A DNA stretch of 64,000 bases. Source: Pedobacter sp. PF22-3 (GTDB taxonomy: Bacteria > Bacteroidota > Bacteroidia > Sphingobacteriales > Sphingobacteriaceae). Where the stretch lies: positions 124,001-188,000 of the forward strand of contig NZ_JAPIVP010000001.1 in assembly GCF_026239555.1 (NCBI RefSeq), written 5' to 3'. The translations under genes and the position numbers were made by a program. The notes beneath the pieces are model-generated. The model worked only from the letters and a program-made list of their open reading frames with translations. It was not told the origin of the DNA and made no database searches. Of this stretch, positions 52,035 to 61,098 are shown piece by piece. Each line of letters opens with the position of its first letter. Position 1 is the first letter of the stretch.

Positions 52035-54675
52035 TTTCTACTTTTTCTATTGTTTCTTGATTTTTAATAATATTTTCTTCTTGTTCCAGATTGTTAATTC
52101 TGAATTTTTCATTTAAATCCTGAATTACTGCCTTTCTCCAGTCAGAATCGGGATAAGAAAATACAAAGGTTTGTTTCACACGTTCCGATTTTAAGAAATA
52201 GGTGATCCAAATAGCAGCAAAAATACCAATTCTTAATACAGGATAAAATTCTGAAGCTCCCAAAATTTCGTTATTTACCAGCTTATTAATGTAGATACTT
52301 GCTATAGTATCCAGTAAAGTAATTAAGAATGAAAAAATAAGGAATGCAATGTAATATTTTGGAAAAAAATCCCGTCGCTTATAAAACGATACTAATATGA
52401 AAATGCTAAAAACTAATAACATCACATTAAATACAACTGTAAGTATTACTGACAAATTAAGTAAAAGCGAATGTCCATTTAGTTGGATCCCTTCCCATAT
52501 CTTATCAGTATAAATATTTTGCTTTAATGCCGCAACCAGTATAATCAGTGGGTTTAGTGTAATGCCGATGCCTGGTATAGCTAACCAGCCGCCCAATCTC
52601 CATGCATTTTTAATAGAATCCAGATTAAATTCAGTTTTTCTGGTGTAAAGATAAATAGCTATAAATATGGAGAGTAAAAGTGTCACAAATCCGATTCCAA
52701 GTAATTTGAGATTTAGTCCGTTATTTTCAACAGGGGCTGCGCCACCCCAATAAATACCATAAGATAATGTATTGAGAATTTCTTTACTATCCTTTATATA
52801 ATCATTTATGCTATTGGTTTGTAAAACAGGAGTGAAATTTTGGTAATAATACGTTAGTGTTAAAGTATTGAATTTTGCGTTTGCACTGTATAAAAACCTG
52901 TAGTTCTCATTGTCGATATTTATATTTTCATTCTCGAAATTCCAGATTTCAGGCAAGATAATCCTTACTTCCTGTTCAATGGTACATGGAAATTTTAAAG
53001 AGAGCGGAGCATTTCTAAATTTCTTGATCGATATAATCTGGTCATTAATCAGATCGCCGTAAAAGTAAGCCAAACGTTTTGATTGGTCAGTTTCACTACG
53101 TGTCCATAAACTATCTATTTCATACGTTTCAGTTACAGATATTATATTTTCAGCTTCATTATCTTTGATCTCAATCGGATCTTTTATGGTTAAGCCAGGA
53201 TAAAGATTTGAATAATACTTTACATAAGATTTTTCAATATTATCTGCTCCCTCATTGTTTAAGTTCTCTCTAAAATTATCAGCATAATTGTTCGAATACT
53301 CACTGGTAATACGAAGCGTAGTTTTGGTTGTACCAGCGGTGTCGCCAACATTAAAAACTACTAATGATTTTAGCTTACCAAGGTTCTGTTGAGCAGTTTC
53401 AGTTAGTTCTTTATTGCCATCCTTTATCACCAAAACTTTTGCGCTGTACGGAAAGTAATTATTAAAAATAGGTCCACGCTGATTAGCAACAGTTGGATCG
53501 ATGTAAATTTTTCTATCCTCAAATTCTACAACTACTACCTCATGATTAAATACGCTGGGGCTAGGTAATAATGATGCTGTTTCTTTCTTAAGATAAGTAT
53601 TAAGAAATACGGAATATGCGTTAATATCATTGGCTTTTAATAAATTACACAATAAAGTTGATTTATCTTTGCAGTCTCCATATCGCTGTTTTAATATCTT
53701 TTCCGGACTATTTGGGCGGTGCGAATATTCACCGATCTCAATGCCCATATACCTTATTTCATCCTGCACAAATCTCGTTGCCAGCTCAAAATACTTTTCT
53801 TTATTTCCTTTAGCTTTAAGTTTTAATTCTGCTACTTTTTCATTTATAATTGGAGAATTTTTAGCGTTAAACTGCTGTAAACTCAGTCCCCAGTCTACAA
53901 CTTCTTGCCAACTATTATATTCTGATATTTGAACCCTTGCAAACGGATCAAAATCAGAAGGCTCAAAATCGTTGGAAGGATAGGTTTTTGACATTGAATT
54001 TTGCCACTCAAAAACATTTAAGCCTTTTACCACAGATCTTTTTAAAGGAGGTACACTATTAAAATTCTTAGTCCGGATATTTCTGCCTGGTTTGAATATG
54101 ATATTGTTATAAACGTTAACAATCTGACTGTTTCCCTCGAAATAAATGGTGTTTGAGTACTTAGGAAACACGGGATTACTTCCTTGGATCGTGTACGCAT
54201 ATTCAATCCGATCACCCTTTCTAATGTCATCCAATATTAAGTAAGCTGTATATAAGCCACTGTATATAAACCTTGATAATTCTTTTTCATTTTGCAGGAT
54301 TTTGAAATTCTGTAAAATGAGTTTATCTATTGGTTTATTGTCGCGCCAGATCGTCAATTTATGAAATACGAGCTTTTCGTAACTTGGATCATAAGAAACA
54401 GATATCTCAGAACCATTTTGAACACCGGTACCATTACTGATTTCTCTTATGATATGCGAATACTGTTCTTTTGTTTCTAAATTATTCTGCTTTTCAAAAA
54501 GAAAAAGATAATATCCATCCTGAATATTTTTATAAGCTGGTTTACTATTGATAACCTTTACTGTTTGTAGCCAATCAGGCAATTTCGTATTTATAGCAAC
54601 CTTTCCTTTTTGTGCAAAAGCCAAATTGGTCATTACTAAAATAATACAAATTAAGAGCGTATTTTTTTTTATCAT
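52021..54675 (-). CDS. DUF3857 + transglutaminase + DUF2569 membrane protein
   Basis: 884 aa with a signal peptide (1-22). DUF3857 at about 65-230. The transglutaminase-like core (about 270-400) keeps a full triad: Cys335 (YGDCKDKS), His378 (FNHEVVVVEF) and Asp393 (YIDPTV). A beta-rich part follows, a membrane helix at about 655-672, and then a four-helix DUF2569 block (about 690-830, beginning RLGGWLAIPGIGITLNPLI). It should work in the periplasm or envelope. The DUF2569 fusion is the uncommon feature. The SRPBCC gene overlaps its 3' end. Confidence 0.87.
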   Translation of the reverse strand: MIKKNTLLICIILVMTNLAFAQKGKVAINTKLPDWLQTVKVINSKPAYKNIQDGYYLFLFEKQNNLETKEQYSHIIREISNGTGVQNGSEISVSYDPSYEKLVFHKLTIWRDNKPIDKLILQNFKILQNEKELSRFIYSGLYTAYLILDDIRKGDRIEYAYTIQGSNPVFPKYSNTIYFEGNSQIVNVYNNIIFKPGRNIRTKNFNSVPPLKRSVVKGLNVFEWQNSMSKTYPSNDFEPSDFDPFARVQISEYNSWQEVVDWGLSLQQFNAKNSPIINEKVAELKLKAKGNKEKYFELATRFVQDEIRYMGIEIGEYSHRPNSPEKILKQRYGDCKDKSTLLCNLLKANDINAYSVFLNTYLKKETASLLPSPSVFNHEVVVVEFEDRKIYIDPTVANQRGPIFNNYFPYSAKVLVIKDGNKELTETAQQNLGKLKSLVVFNVGDTAGTTKTTLRITSEYSNNYADNFRENLNNEGADNIEKSYVKYYSNLYPGLTIKDPIEIKDNEAENIISVTETYEIDSLWTRSETDQSKRLAYFYGDLINDQIISIKKFRNAPLSLKFPCTIEQEVRIILPEIWNFENENINIDNENYRFLYSANAKFNTLTLTYYYQNFTPVLQTNSINDYIKDSKEILNTLSYGIYWGGAAPVENNGLNLKLLGIGFVTLLLSIFIAIYLYTRKTEFNLDSIKNAWRLGGWLAIPGIGITLNPLIILVAALKQNIYTDKIWEGIQLNGHSLLLNLSVILTVVFNVMLLVFSIFILVSFYKRRDFFPKYYIAFLIFSFLITLLDTIASIYINKLVNNEILGASEFYPVLRIGIFAAIWITYFLKSERVKQTFVFSYPDSDWRKAVIQDLNEKFRINNLEQEENIIKNQETIEKVENERL

Positions 54676-54677
54676 AT

Positions 54678-55868
54678 TTATTTAAAAGCGTTTAATCCGG
54701 TTATATCCATCCCCGTAATCAATAAATGTATATCATGTGTGCCTTCATAGGTAACCACCGATTCTAAGTTCATCATATGGCGCATGATGGAGTATTCGCC
54801 TGTAATTCCCATTCCACCAAGCATCTGGCGGGCATTACGCGCAATATCCAGGGCAATTTCTACGCTGTTCCTTTTCGCCATTGATATTTGTTCTGCTGAT
54901 GCCCTGTTTTCGCTTTTCAGTACACCCAAACGCCAAACCAACAGTTGACCTTTGGTAATTTCAGTCACCATTTCAGCCAGTTTCTTTTGTTGCAACTGGA
55001 AACCACCGATGGGTTTCCCAAATTGAACACGCTCTTTTGAATAGCGCAAAGCGGTGTCGTAACAGTCCATTGCTGCACCCAAAGCGCCCCAGGCAATGCC
55101 ATAACGTGCTTGATTTAAGCAACCTAAGGGACCTTTTAATCCACTGATTTCAGGAAAAACATTTTCTTTAGGAACCTTAACATGATCAAAAACCAGTTCA
55201 CCGGTTGCCGATGCACGCAAGCTCCATTTGTTATGAGTTTCGGGAGTAGAAAATCCTTCCATTCCACGTTCTACCACCATGCCCCTGATTTTGCCTGATT
55301 CATCTTTTGCCCAAACCACAGCAATATCAGCAAAGGGGGCATTGCTGATCCACATTTTTGCTCCGTTTAAAATATAATGGCTACCAGCGTCTTTAATGTT
55401 GGTTACCATACCACCTGGATTGGAGCCATGGTCTGGTTCTGTTAAACCAAAACAGCCCATCATTTCGCCACTGGCCAATTTAGGAAGATATTTTTTGCGC
55501 TGTTCTTCAGTTCCGTAAGCATAAATGGGGTACATTACCAATGAGCCCTGAACAGATGCGGTAGAGCGAATGCCTGAATCACCACGTTCTATTTCCTGCA
55601 TCAAAATTCCATAAGCCGTATAATCTAGCCCGGCACCACCATACTCAACCGGAATGGTAGGGCCAAAAGCACCAATATCAGCCAGCCCTTTTATCAAATG
55701 TTTTGGAAATTCTGCTTTTTGTGCATAATCTTCAATAATTGGGCTCACTTCTTTTTTTACCCAATCTCTGGCCGTAGCACGGATTAGTTTGTGTTCATCG
55801 GTTAACAATTCATCCAACAAATAATAGTCTGGCGCCTCATACAGGTCTTTTTTTACTGATTTGCTCAT
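54678..55868 (-). CDS. acyl-CoA dehydrogenase, glutaryl-CoA dehydrogenase-like
   Basis: 396 aa. Acyl-CoA dehydrogenase motifs: FGLTEPDHGSNPGGM (about 150-164, FAD-binding), WISNAPFADIAVVWAKD (about 180-196), ERVQFGKPIGGFQLQQKKLAEM (about 285), and a C-terminal TYEGTHDIHLLITGMDITG with the catalytic Glu near 376. The Glu in TYEGTHDIH and the N-terminal DLLTDEHKLIRATARDWV match glutaryl-CoA dehydrogenases more than short-chain enzymes. It would convert glutaryl-CoA to crotonyl-CoA in lysine/tryptophan breakdown. Only 2 bp separates it from the transglutaminase gene downstream. Confidence 0.9.
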   Translation of the reverse strand: MSKSVKKDLYEAPDYYLLDELLTDEHKLIRATARDWVKKEVSPIIEDYAQKAEFPKHLIKGLADIGAFGPTIPVEYGGAGLDYTAYGILMQEIERGDSGIRSTASVQGSLVMYPIYAYGTEEQRKKYLPKLASGEMMGCFGLTEPDHGSNPGGMVTNIKDAGSHYILNGAKMWISNAPFADIAVVWAKDESGKIRGMVVERGMEGFSTPETHNKWSLRASATGELVFDHVKVPKENVFPEISGLKGPLGCLNQARYGIAWGALGAAMDCYDTALRYSKERVQFGKPIGGFQLQQKKLAEMVTEITKGQLLVWRLGVLKSENRASAEQISMAKRNSVEIALDIARNARQMLGGMGITGEYSIMRHMMNLESVVTYEGTHDIHLLITGMDITGLNAFK

Positions 55869-55982
55869 GTAATTTCGTGTTATTCTGGTTAAGGAACAGC
55901 GTTCATTTCAAAGGTAACAATTTACGACAATGGGCATTATATTCATGAATAAAAATTTAATTTAGCAGCTTAAAGAAATTAA

Positions 55983-56351
55983 ATGAGCCGTTTTAAACAA
56001 ACCGTAGCTTTAAAAGATGTAAAATGCTTTGCTTTGCATGGTTATTACCCCGAAGAGCAACTAACTGGAAATCATTTTATTATAGACCTAACAACCGAAT
56101 TTACGCCGGCAGGTTTTGATGATGAGCTGGCGCAAACGGTTAATTATGAAGATCTTAATAGCATTATCAGAACGGAAATGAAAAATACCCAAAAGCTGTT
56201 GGAAACCGTTTTGAATAATATCATTTTAAAAGTGATGGAAAAGTATCCGTTTGTAGAAAAGATTGATGTAAGTATGAAAAAGCTTAATCCGCCGATGCCC
56301 GGACAAATAGGCCATTCATTTGTTAAACTTAGTTATTCAGCAGTCAATTAA
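55983..56351 (+). CDS. folB: dihydroneopterin aldolase
   Basis: 122 aa, the normal length. LKDVKCFALHGYYPEEQLTGNHFIIDL contains the family's HG and catalytic Glu region (key parts FALHGYYPEEQ, residues about 16-26), VNYEDLNSIIRTEM the pterin-binding part, and LETVLNNIILKVMEKYP and MKKLNPPMPG the closing half. It converts dihydroneopterin to 6-hydroxymethyl-dihydropterin in folate synthesis. The oxidase gene follows after one base. Confidence 0.94.
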   Translation: MSRFKQTVALKDVKCFALHGYYPEEQLTGNHFIIDLTTEFTPAGFDDELAQTVNYEDLNSIIRTEMKNTQKLLETVLNNIILKVMEKYPFVEKIDVSMKKLNPPMPGQIGHSFVKLSYSAVN

Positions 56352-56352
56352 A

Positions 56353-57756
56353 ATGAATTTTACCCGTATAAATACCGAAATTTTAGCAGAAATTAATTCA
56401 GCAATTGGTGCAGATAAAGTTTTTATCGATACAGAAAGTCTGGATAATTACAGTCATGATGAGACCGAAGATTTGCGCTATCAGCCCGAAGTTGTGGTAA
56501 AACCCACTACGCCAGAAGAAGTTTCAGCCTTATTAAAGATCTGCAATGCTCATCATGTTCCGGTTACGCCCCGGGGAGGCGGAACAGGTTTAAGTGGGGC
56601 TGCCTTGCCAATTTATGGTGGTGTTTCCCTATCAATGGAAAAATTTAAATCCATCATTGATATTGATACCGAAAATTTACAGGCAACTGTTGAGCCAGGG
56701 GTAATTACGGAGGAATTCATTAATGCAGTAGCAGAAAAAGGTCTTCTATATCCGGTTGATCCCAGCAGTAAAGGATCTTGTTTTATTGGTGGTAACGTGG
56801 CACACGGTTCTGGTGGCCCAAGAGTAGTAAAATATGGTACCATCCGGGAGTACATTTTAAACCTGGAAGTTGTTTTACCTAACGGTGATATCATCTGGAC
56901 GGGTGCAAATACACTTAAATATGCTTCAGGATATAATCTAACCCAATTGATGATCGGTTCGGAAGGTACATTAGGCGTTGTGACTAAAATCGTAACCAAG
57001 CTTTTGCCAAAACCTGGTCAATCGGTCTTAATGATGGGTTCTTTCAGTACAAACGAAGATGCTTGTGCGGCAGTTTCAGCCATTTTCAGGGCAGGGGTTA
57101 CCCCATCAGCCTTGGAGTTTATGGAACGGAAAGGAGTGGAGTGGGTTATCAAATTCGACGATATCAAATTTGATTTAAAAGATGAAGTGGCGGCATTGTT
57201 AATGATTGAGTTTGATGGCGATGACCTGGATGATATTTTTAAAAATTGCGAGAAAACAAATGTCGTTTTAGAAGAACACAACTGCACGGAAGTCTTATTT
57301 GCAGATACTGCTGCACAAAAAGAGGAATTGTGGCGGATGCGCAGAACAATGGCCGAATCGGTCAAATCCAACTCGGTTTATAAGGAAGAAGACACAGTTG
57401 TTCCCCGGGCGGCGTTACCAAAGCTCGTTAATGGTATTAAAGAGATTGGTACCAGATATGGCTTTGAGAGTGTTTGTTACGGACATGCAGGGGATGGAAA
57501 CCTGCACGTAAATATTATTAAAGCAGGCATGAGTGATGAAGACTGGAACAACAAACTCAAATTTGGTATCACTGAAATATTTGAACTCACCACCGCTTTA
57601 GGCGGGACATTATCTGGCGAACATGGAATTGGCCTGGTTCAAAAGGAATTTATGCCGATTAAATACTCAGAAATCCACCTTAATTTAATGAGGGGGATTA
57701 AAAATGTTTTCGATCCAAATGGGATATTAAACCCTGGGAAGATTATGCCTGATTAA
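56353..57756 (+). CDS. FAD-linked oxidase, GlcD/lactate dehydrogenase-like
   Basis: 467 aa from ATG 56353, one base after the folB stop; an upstream in-frame start lies inside folB. The PCMH-type FAD domain has VTPRGGGTGLSGAALP (about 73-88), VDPSSKGSCFIGGNVAHGSGG (about 132-152, in parts) and GSEGTLGVVTKI (about 200-211). The C-terminal FAD-oxidase domain has CYGHAGDGNLHVNI (about 374-387) and GTLSGEHGIGLVQKEF. It oxidises a 2-hydroxyacid such as glycolate or D-lactate; partner subunits (GlcE/GlcF) are not here. Confidence 0.92.
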   Translation: MNFTRINTEILAEINSAIGADKVFIDTESLDNYSHDETEDLRYQPEVVVKPTTPEEVSALLKICNAHHVPVTPRGGGTGLSGAALPIYGGVSLSMEKFKSIIDIDTENLQATVEPGVITEEFINAVAEKGLLYPVDPSSKGSCFIGGNVAHGSGGPRVVKYGTIREYILNLEVVLPNGDIIWTGANTLKYASGYNLTQLMIGSEGTLGVVTKIVTKLLPKPGQSVLMMGSFSTNEDACAAVSAIFRAGVTPSALEFMERKGVEWVIKFDDIKFDLKDEVAALLMIEFDGDDLDDIFKNCEKTNVVLEEHNCTEVLFADTAAQKEELWRMRRTMAESVKSNSVYKEEDTVVPRAALPKLVNGIKEIGTRYGFESVCYGHAGDGNLHVNIIKAGMSDEDWNNKLKFGITEIFELTTALGGTLSGEHGIGLVQKEFMPIKYSEIHLNLMRGIKNVFDPNGILNPGKIMPD

Positions 57757-57763
57757 TTTTATT

Positions 57764-57837
57764 CGTCACCCTGAACTTGTTTCAGGGTCTTAATAGTAAC
57801 CAGTATATTAAGATGCTGAAACAAGTTCAGCATGACG
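57764..57837. repeat. dispersed palindromic repeat downstream of the oxidase gene
   Basis: CGTCACCCTGAACTTGTTTCAGGG and GCTGAAACAAGTTCAGCATGACG are the two hairpin halves (key parts CACCCTGAACTTG and CAAGTTCAGCATGACG). Same design as 25363, with ACTTGT in place of ATTTAT at the centre. Confidence 0.75.
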
Positions 57838-57849
57838 GGTTCTACTCAA

Positions 57850-58335
57850 TTATTTTAACTGTTCAAACCCCAACATTTTCTGTTTTTCTTCTTCAGGAAT
57901 TGCAGTGGGTTTACCCGTGGCATAGTCTATCGCTATACACACTGTTTTTCCTTTGCTACAAATGACCTCTTCGCTTCCCTTATGTTTAACGATTTGATAT
58001 TCTAAATCAAAGCTCGTATTACCGATTCGTGATGTTTTGACGTGGATGGCAATTTTATCATTCATCACAATCGGTAAAATATAATCGAGTTCTGCGTGTG
58101 CAATCACAATCCCGGTTTTTTTCCAATCCCATTTAATAATTTCCTCCCAATATTTAGTTCTGGCAATTTCGAGGTAAGTAAAGTAAATCGAATTGTTTAC
58201 GTGTCCCATCATATCAAAATCAATAAAACGCAGATGGATATTGGTTTTATAGTTGAATTTGTCTGAAAAAGACCTTATTTCTGTCAATTTGTCTTTCGAT
58301 TTAGATTTATTTTGCCAAAATGTCTTAAAAATCAT
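57850..58335 (-). CDS. acyl-CoA thioesterase, 4HBT hotdog fold
   Basis: 161 aa. RFIDFDMMGHVNNSIYFTYLEIAR (key part FDMMGHVNN, 40-48) is the 4-hydroxybenzoyl-CoA thioesterase signature with catalytic Asp41. VMNDKIAIHVKTSRIGNTSFDLEYQI is the central hotdog strand region. Length exceeds YbgC-type enzymes by about 25 N-terminal residues; an inner start is possible but no better ATG is evident. It should hydrolyse cytoplasmic acyl-CoA. It stands alone between a repeat and the Hsp20 gene. Confidence 0.88.
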   Translation of the reverse strand: MIFKTFWQNKSKSKDKLTEIRSFSDKFNYKTNIHLRFIDFDMMGHVNNSIYFTYLEIARTKYWEEIIKWDWKKTGIVIAHAELDYILPIVMNDKIAIHVKTSRIGNTSFDLEYQIVKHKGSEEVICSKGKTVCIAIDYATGKPTAIPEEEKQKMLGFEQLK

Positions 58336-58412
58336 AAATATTTGAATTGGTATATAAGTTGAATACGATGAATTATCAATTTAAAAATTAGAAAAATTAA
58401 AAAATAAGCGAT

Positions 58413-58847
58413 ATGACACTTGTAAATTTTAACAACAGAACCCGCAACACAGCTCCTTACTTTAACAATGTTTTTGATTCATTGTTTAGCGATGCCGTAA
58501 GTAAAAACAAAATGGTTGATAAATCACCAAATGTGAACATTTATGAAAATGAAGCTGCATATGTAATTGAGTTGGCTGCTCCGGGCTTGAAAAAAGAAGA
58601 CTTTCAGATTAATTTAAAAAAAGATACCCTTTCTGTTTGGGCAGAGGTAAAAAAAGACGAAACCCAGGTAGCTAAAGATTTTACCCGTAAAGAATTTGAT
58701 TACAGCTCATTCGCTCGATCATTTAATTTACCAGATACTGCCGATGGCGATAATATTACGGCTGAATATAAAGACGGTATTTTATCGATCAACATCAGCA
58801 AAAAAGACGATGCTAAATTACAGCACAGAGAAATTGTAGTTTCGTAA
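58413..58847 (+). CDS. Hsp20/alpha-crystallin family small heat-shock protein
   Basis: 144 aa. The N-terminal arm has APYFNNVFDSLFSDAV. The alpha-crystallin domain (about 40-130) begins SPNVNIYENEAAYVIELAAPGLKKEDFQI (key part ELAAPGLKKEDF, 51-62) and includes FNLPDTADGDNITAEYKDGILSINI (key part AEYKDGILSI). It is an ATP-independent holdase. It is monocistronic, with a strong terminator behind it. Confidence 0.95.
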   Translation: MTLVNFNNRTRNTAPYFNNVFDSLFSDAVSKNKMVDKSPNVNIYENEAAYVIELAAPGLKKEDFQINLKKDTLSVWAEVKKDETQVAKDFTRKEFDYSSFARSFNLPDTADGDNITAEYKDGILSINISKKDDAKLQHREIVVS

Positions 58848-58898
58848 TAAAACATTTCTCAATAGAAGTTTTTCATAATAGTTTAAGTTTAGGTTTTA

Positions 58899-58935
58899 TA
58901 AGGTTAATGCCGGATAGCATTAACCTTATTTTTTT
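58899..58935 (+). terminator. intrinsic terminator of the hsp20 gene
   Basis: TAAGGTTAATGC (58899-58910), loop CGGATA, GCATTAACCTTA (58917-58928), then seven T (58929-58935). A textbook intrinsic terminator. Confidence 0.92.
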
Positions 58936-58943
58936 AGACGGGT

Positions 58944-59030
58944 CGTCATTTCGACCGAAATGAAGAAATCTGTTTAATTGAATAATGGGATTAGATTTCG
59001 CTATTCTGCTGCACTTCACTCGAAATGACG
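58944..59030. repeat. CGTCATTTCGA...TCGAAATGACG dispersed repeat
   Basis: CGTCATTTCGACCGAAATGAAG at the left (written CGTCATTTCGA / CCGAAATGAAG) and CACTTCACTCGAAATGACG at the right form inverted ends of an ~87-bp unit. It is a different subtype of the intergenic palindrome family. Confidence 0.7.
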
Positions 59031-59125
59031 CTACCTAAAGGCCGTAGCGCTATCTAAGTATTTAGACTGATTTTAAGTTACATACTTAAAATGAGCTTAA
59101 CCTCAATTTTTTGTATTTTCGCGGC

Positions 59126-60442
59126 ATGGAAAGAGAAATTCTGGATACTAAACGCAAAGCACTTAAAATAAATCTTGACCCAAGAATTTATGGCACTTTC
59201 GCTGAAATTGGAGCGGGACAAGAGGTTTCACGAAACTTTTTTAATGCTGGCGCAGCATCTGGAACAGTAGCTAAAACCATGTCGGCTTATGATATGACTT
59301 TTAGCGATGCCATTTATGGAGCAGAAACAAATGGTCGTTATGTGAGTCAGAACCGCCTCTTACAAATGCTTGACCACGAATTTGGCTTACTCAACGAGCG
59401 TTTATCAGGCGAAAAATACGAAAGCCGTACCTTTTTTGCCTTTGCTGATACCGTAACTACATTAAACTACAAACGCACCAACGAACCGCATGGTTGGGTT
59501 GGCATTCGGTTTCAAAACGAACCAGGAGGTTTCCCGAACGAAATATTCTTTCATGTCCGTTTGTTGGATACTGATGTAAATATGCAACAGCGTGTGCTTG
59601 GTATTATTGGTGTAAACTTGCTTTATGCAGCTTTCTATTATTATCACGACCCTAAAATGATGGTCGAATCCCTGGCTGACAATTTAACCATCGGGTCCGT
59701 AGAAATCGATTTAATTTCAGTTAAAGGTCCGGCATTTCCAGGCGTAGACAATATCTTACTTAATCTGTATATGATTATGAAAGATTTCTCTGCAGCTGCA
59801 ATTTTCGATGCTGATGCACATCCTCGCCAGGCTAAAGATCTTTTGTATAAAAAAGACATCATGATTTTAAGGACCAAATATGGCCAAAAATCATTACCTA
59901 ACTTTAACCTTTTTAACAAAGCTACCGATCAGTTTAAACGTACCAATAAAGTAGAAGAGGGAAACCTAGCGGTAATGATAGAGGTTTTGTTAACCAACGT
60001 TTTAACGGATGGAGAAGAAACCCCTGATGATATTGACTTGGAAACAGTGGCTAAAAGAGCACAGGAAATGTGTGATACCGGAAACATTGTGATTGTTTCT
60101 AATTTTACCCGTCACAACCGTCTTGCCAAATACCTGGCCAGGTGCAAGCCAAAAAGTGTTGGCTTAGCAACAAACATCAACAATTTAAAGTTCGTATTCA
60201 ACGCTAAAAACTTTACTGGGGAAAACTATTCTGGCCAGCTATTGAGTTACGTAAACGATATGTTTAACACTAATGTTAGGTTATTTGCTTACCCTTTTCT
60301 TGATAAAAAGACCAATCAGGTCATTACAACAGAGAATATGCCGATTACACCGGAAGCGAAACCATTGTTTGATTTCTTGCTAATTAATGGTTATATTACT
60401 GATATTAAAGACTATAATGAGGACGAGGTGAAAACAGTTTAA
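59126..60442 (+). CDS. conserved Bacteroidota protein of unknown function
   Basis: 438 aa from ATG 59126; a TTG at 59111 is unlikely. It begins MEREILDTKRKALKINLDPR, then IYGTFAEIGAGQEVSRNFF and GAASGTVAKTMSAYDMTFSD, wording I know from a widely conserved Bacteroidota family sometimes given doubtful names such as nicotinate-mononucleotide adenylyltransferase. No HxGH or KMSKS nucleotidyl-transferase motif is visible, so I do not use that name. It looks soluble and cytoplasmic. A TATTTTCG string just upstream (59114-59121) resembles the Bacteroidota -7 element, implying a very short leader. Confidence 0.75.
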   Translation: MEREILDTKRKALKINLDPRIYGTFAEIGAGQEVSRNFFNAGAASGTVAKTMSAYDMTFSDAIYGAETNGRYVSQNRLLQMLDHEFGLLNERLSGEKYESRTFFAFADTVTTLNYKRTNEPHGWVGIRFQNEPGGFPNEIFFHVRLLDTDVNMQQRVLGIIGVNLLYAAFYYYHDPKMMVESLADNLTIGSVEIDLISVKGPAFPGVDNILLNLYMIMKDFSAAAIFDADAHPRQAKDLLYKKDIMILRTKYGQKSLPNFNLFNKATDQFKRTNKVEEGNLAVMIEVLLTNVLTDGEETPDDIDLETVAKRAQEMCDTGNIVIVSNFTRHNRLAKYLARCKPKSVGLATNINNLKFVFNAKNFTGENYSGQLLSYVNDMFNTNVRLFAYPFLDKKTNQVITTENMPITPEAKPLFDFLLINGYITDIKDYNEDEVKTV

Positions 60443-60532
60443 GATGATATTGTCCAAGTAATCACAATTCTATATATATTCTAAATATTGTTGACACCGT
60501 TTAGGGAAAGGTTATTCGCCAGCTAATTGTTT

Positions 60533-60815
60533 TTACCTGTCTCCGTAATGACCTAAAGCGGAGATAATAGTCACAGTTACAACCTCATCCTCTATTTTAT
60601 AAATTAAACGATCTTTTTGATTGATTCGCCGTGACCAAAGACCCGATAGTTCAAACTTTAACCTTTCAGGATTTCCTACGCCAATTTCAGGATGAATGTG
60701 AAGTTCTGCAATAATTTTTTCAACCTTTTTTTATTGACGATTTATCTCCTGACTTTTGGATAGTGAACAAATGTTTTTGGGCCGTATACGATATGATTAC
60801 TTTATATTCTCCCAT
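60533..60815 (-). pseudogene. Txe/YoeB-family toxin gene with a frameshift
   Basis: From ATG 60815 the frame reads MGEYKVIISYTAQKHLFTIQ and reaches KSGDKSSIKKG then TGA. Shifting by one base at the A7 run (60726-60732 on the plus strand) restores VEKIIAELHIHPEIGVGNPE, then LKFELSGLWSRRINQKDRLI and YKIEDEVVTVTIISALGHYG with a final DR, the YoeB/RelE-type end. The interval is 283 nt, one more than a multiple of three. As written the toxin is truncated at about 31 residues. It overlaps the antitoxin 3' end by 19 bp. Confidence 0.82.
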
Positions 60816-61006
60816 ACTGATTTGTTGGGGTCAAGTGTTATATAATTTCCTTTCTTTACCTCTGCTAAACTTTGATTTACTATAGTCACAAATTCAGGAT
60901 TGTAAGGACTTTTTTCTTCTTTTTGAAAAGTAACATCTAAAGCTTTTAGAATCGCTTCTATTGCTGCCTCTTGTTTTTTATTTTTAGGATGTGCGATTAT
61001 AGTCAT
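60797..61006 (-). CDS. antitoxin of a type II pair (DUF2683-like)
   Basis: 69 aa. MTIIAHPKNKKQEAAIEAIL, then KALDVTFQKEEKSPYNPEFV and a C-terminal LDPNKSVWENIK, a Bacteroidota antitoxin pattern. The N-terminal half probably dimerises and binds DNA and the C-terminal tail masks the toxin. The antitoxin remains intact while its toxin is frameshifted, as expected during decay of such a pair. Confidence 0.8.
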   Translation of the reverse strand: MTIIAHPKNKKQEAAIEAILKALDVTFQKEEKSPYNPEFVTIVNQSLAEVKKGNYITLDPNKSVWENIK

Positions 61007-61098
61007 GACAAATACTTTATAATCAAAAATACGAAATTATTTTAACAGTAATTATTCGCTAAAATAAAAGCCACAGATTTATAAGTACGATGATGCAA

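Noticed and set aside
60726..60732. Programmed ribosomal frameshift in the toxin gene
   Set aside because: No slippery site with downstream structure is evident; a simple indel in A7 is the more economical reading, though not excluded.
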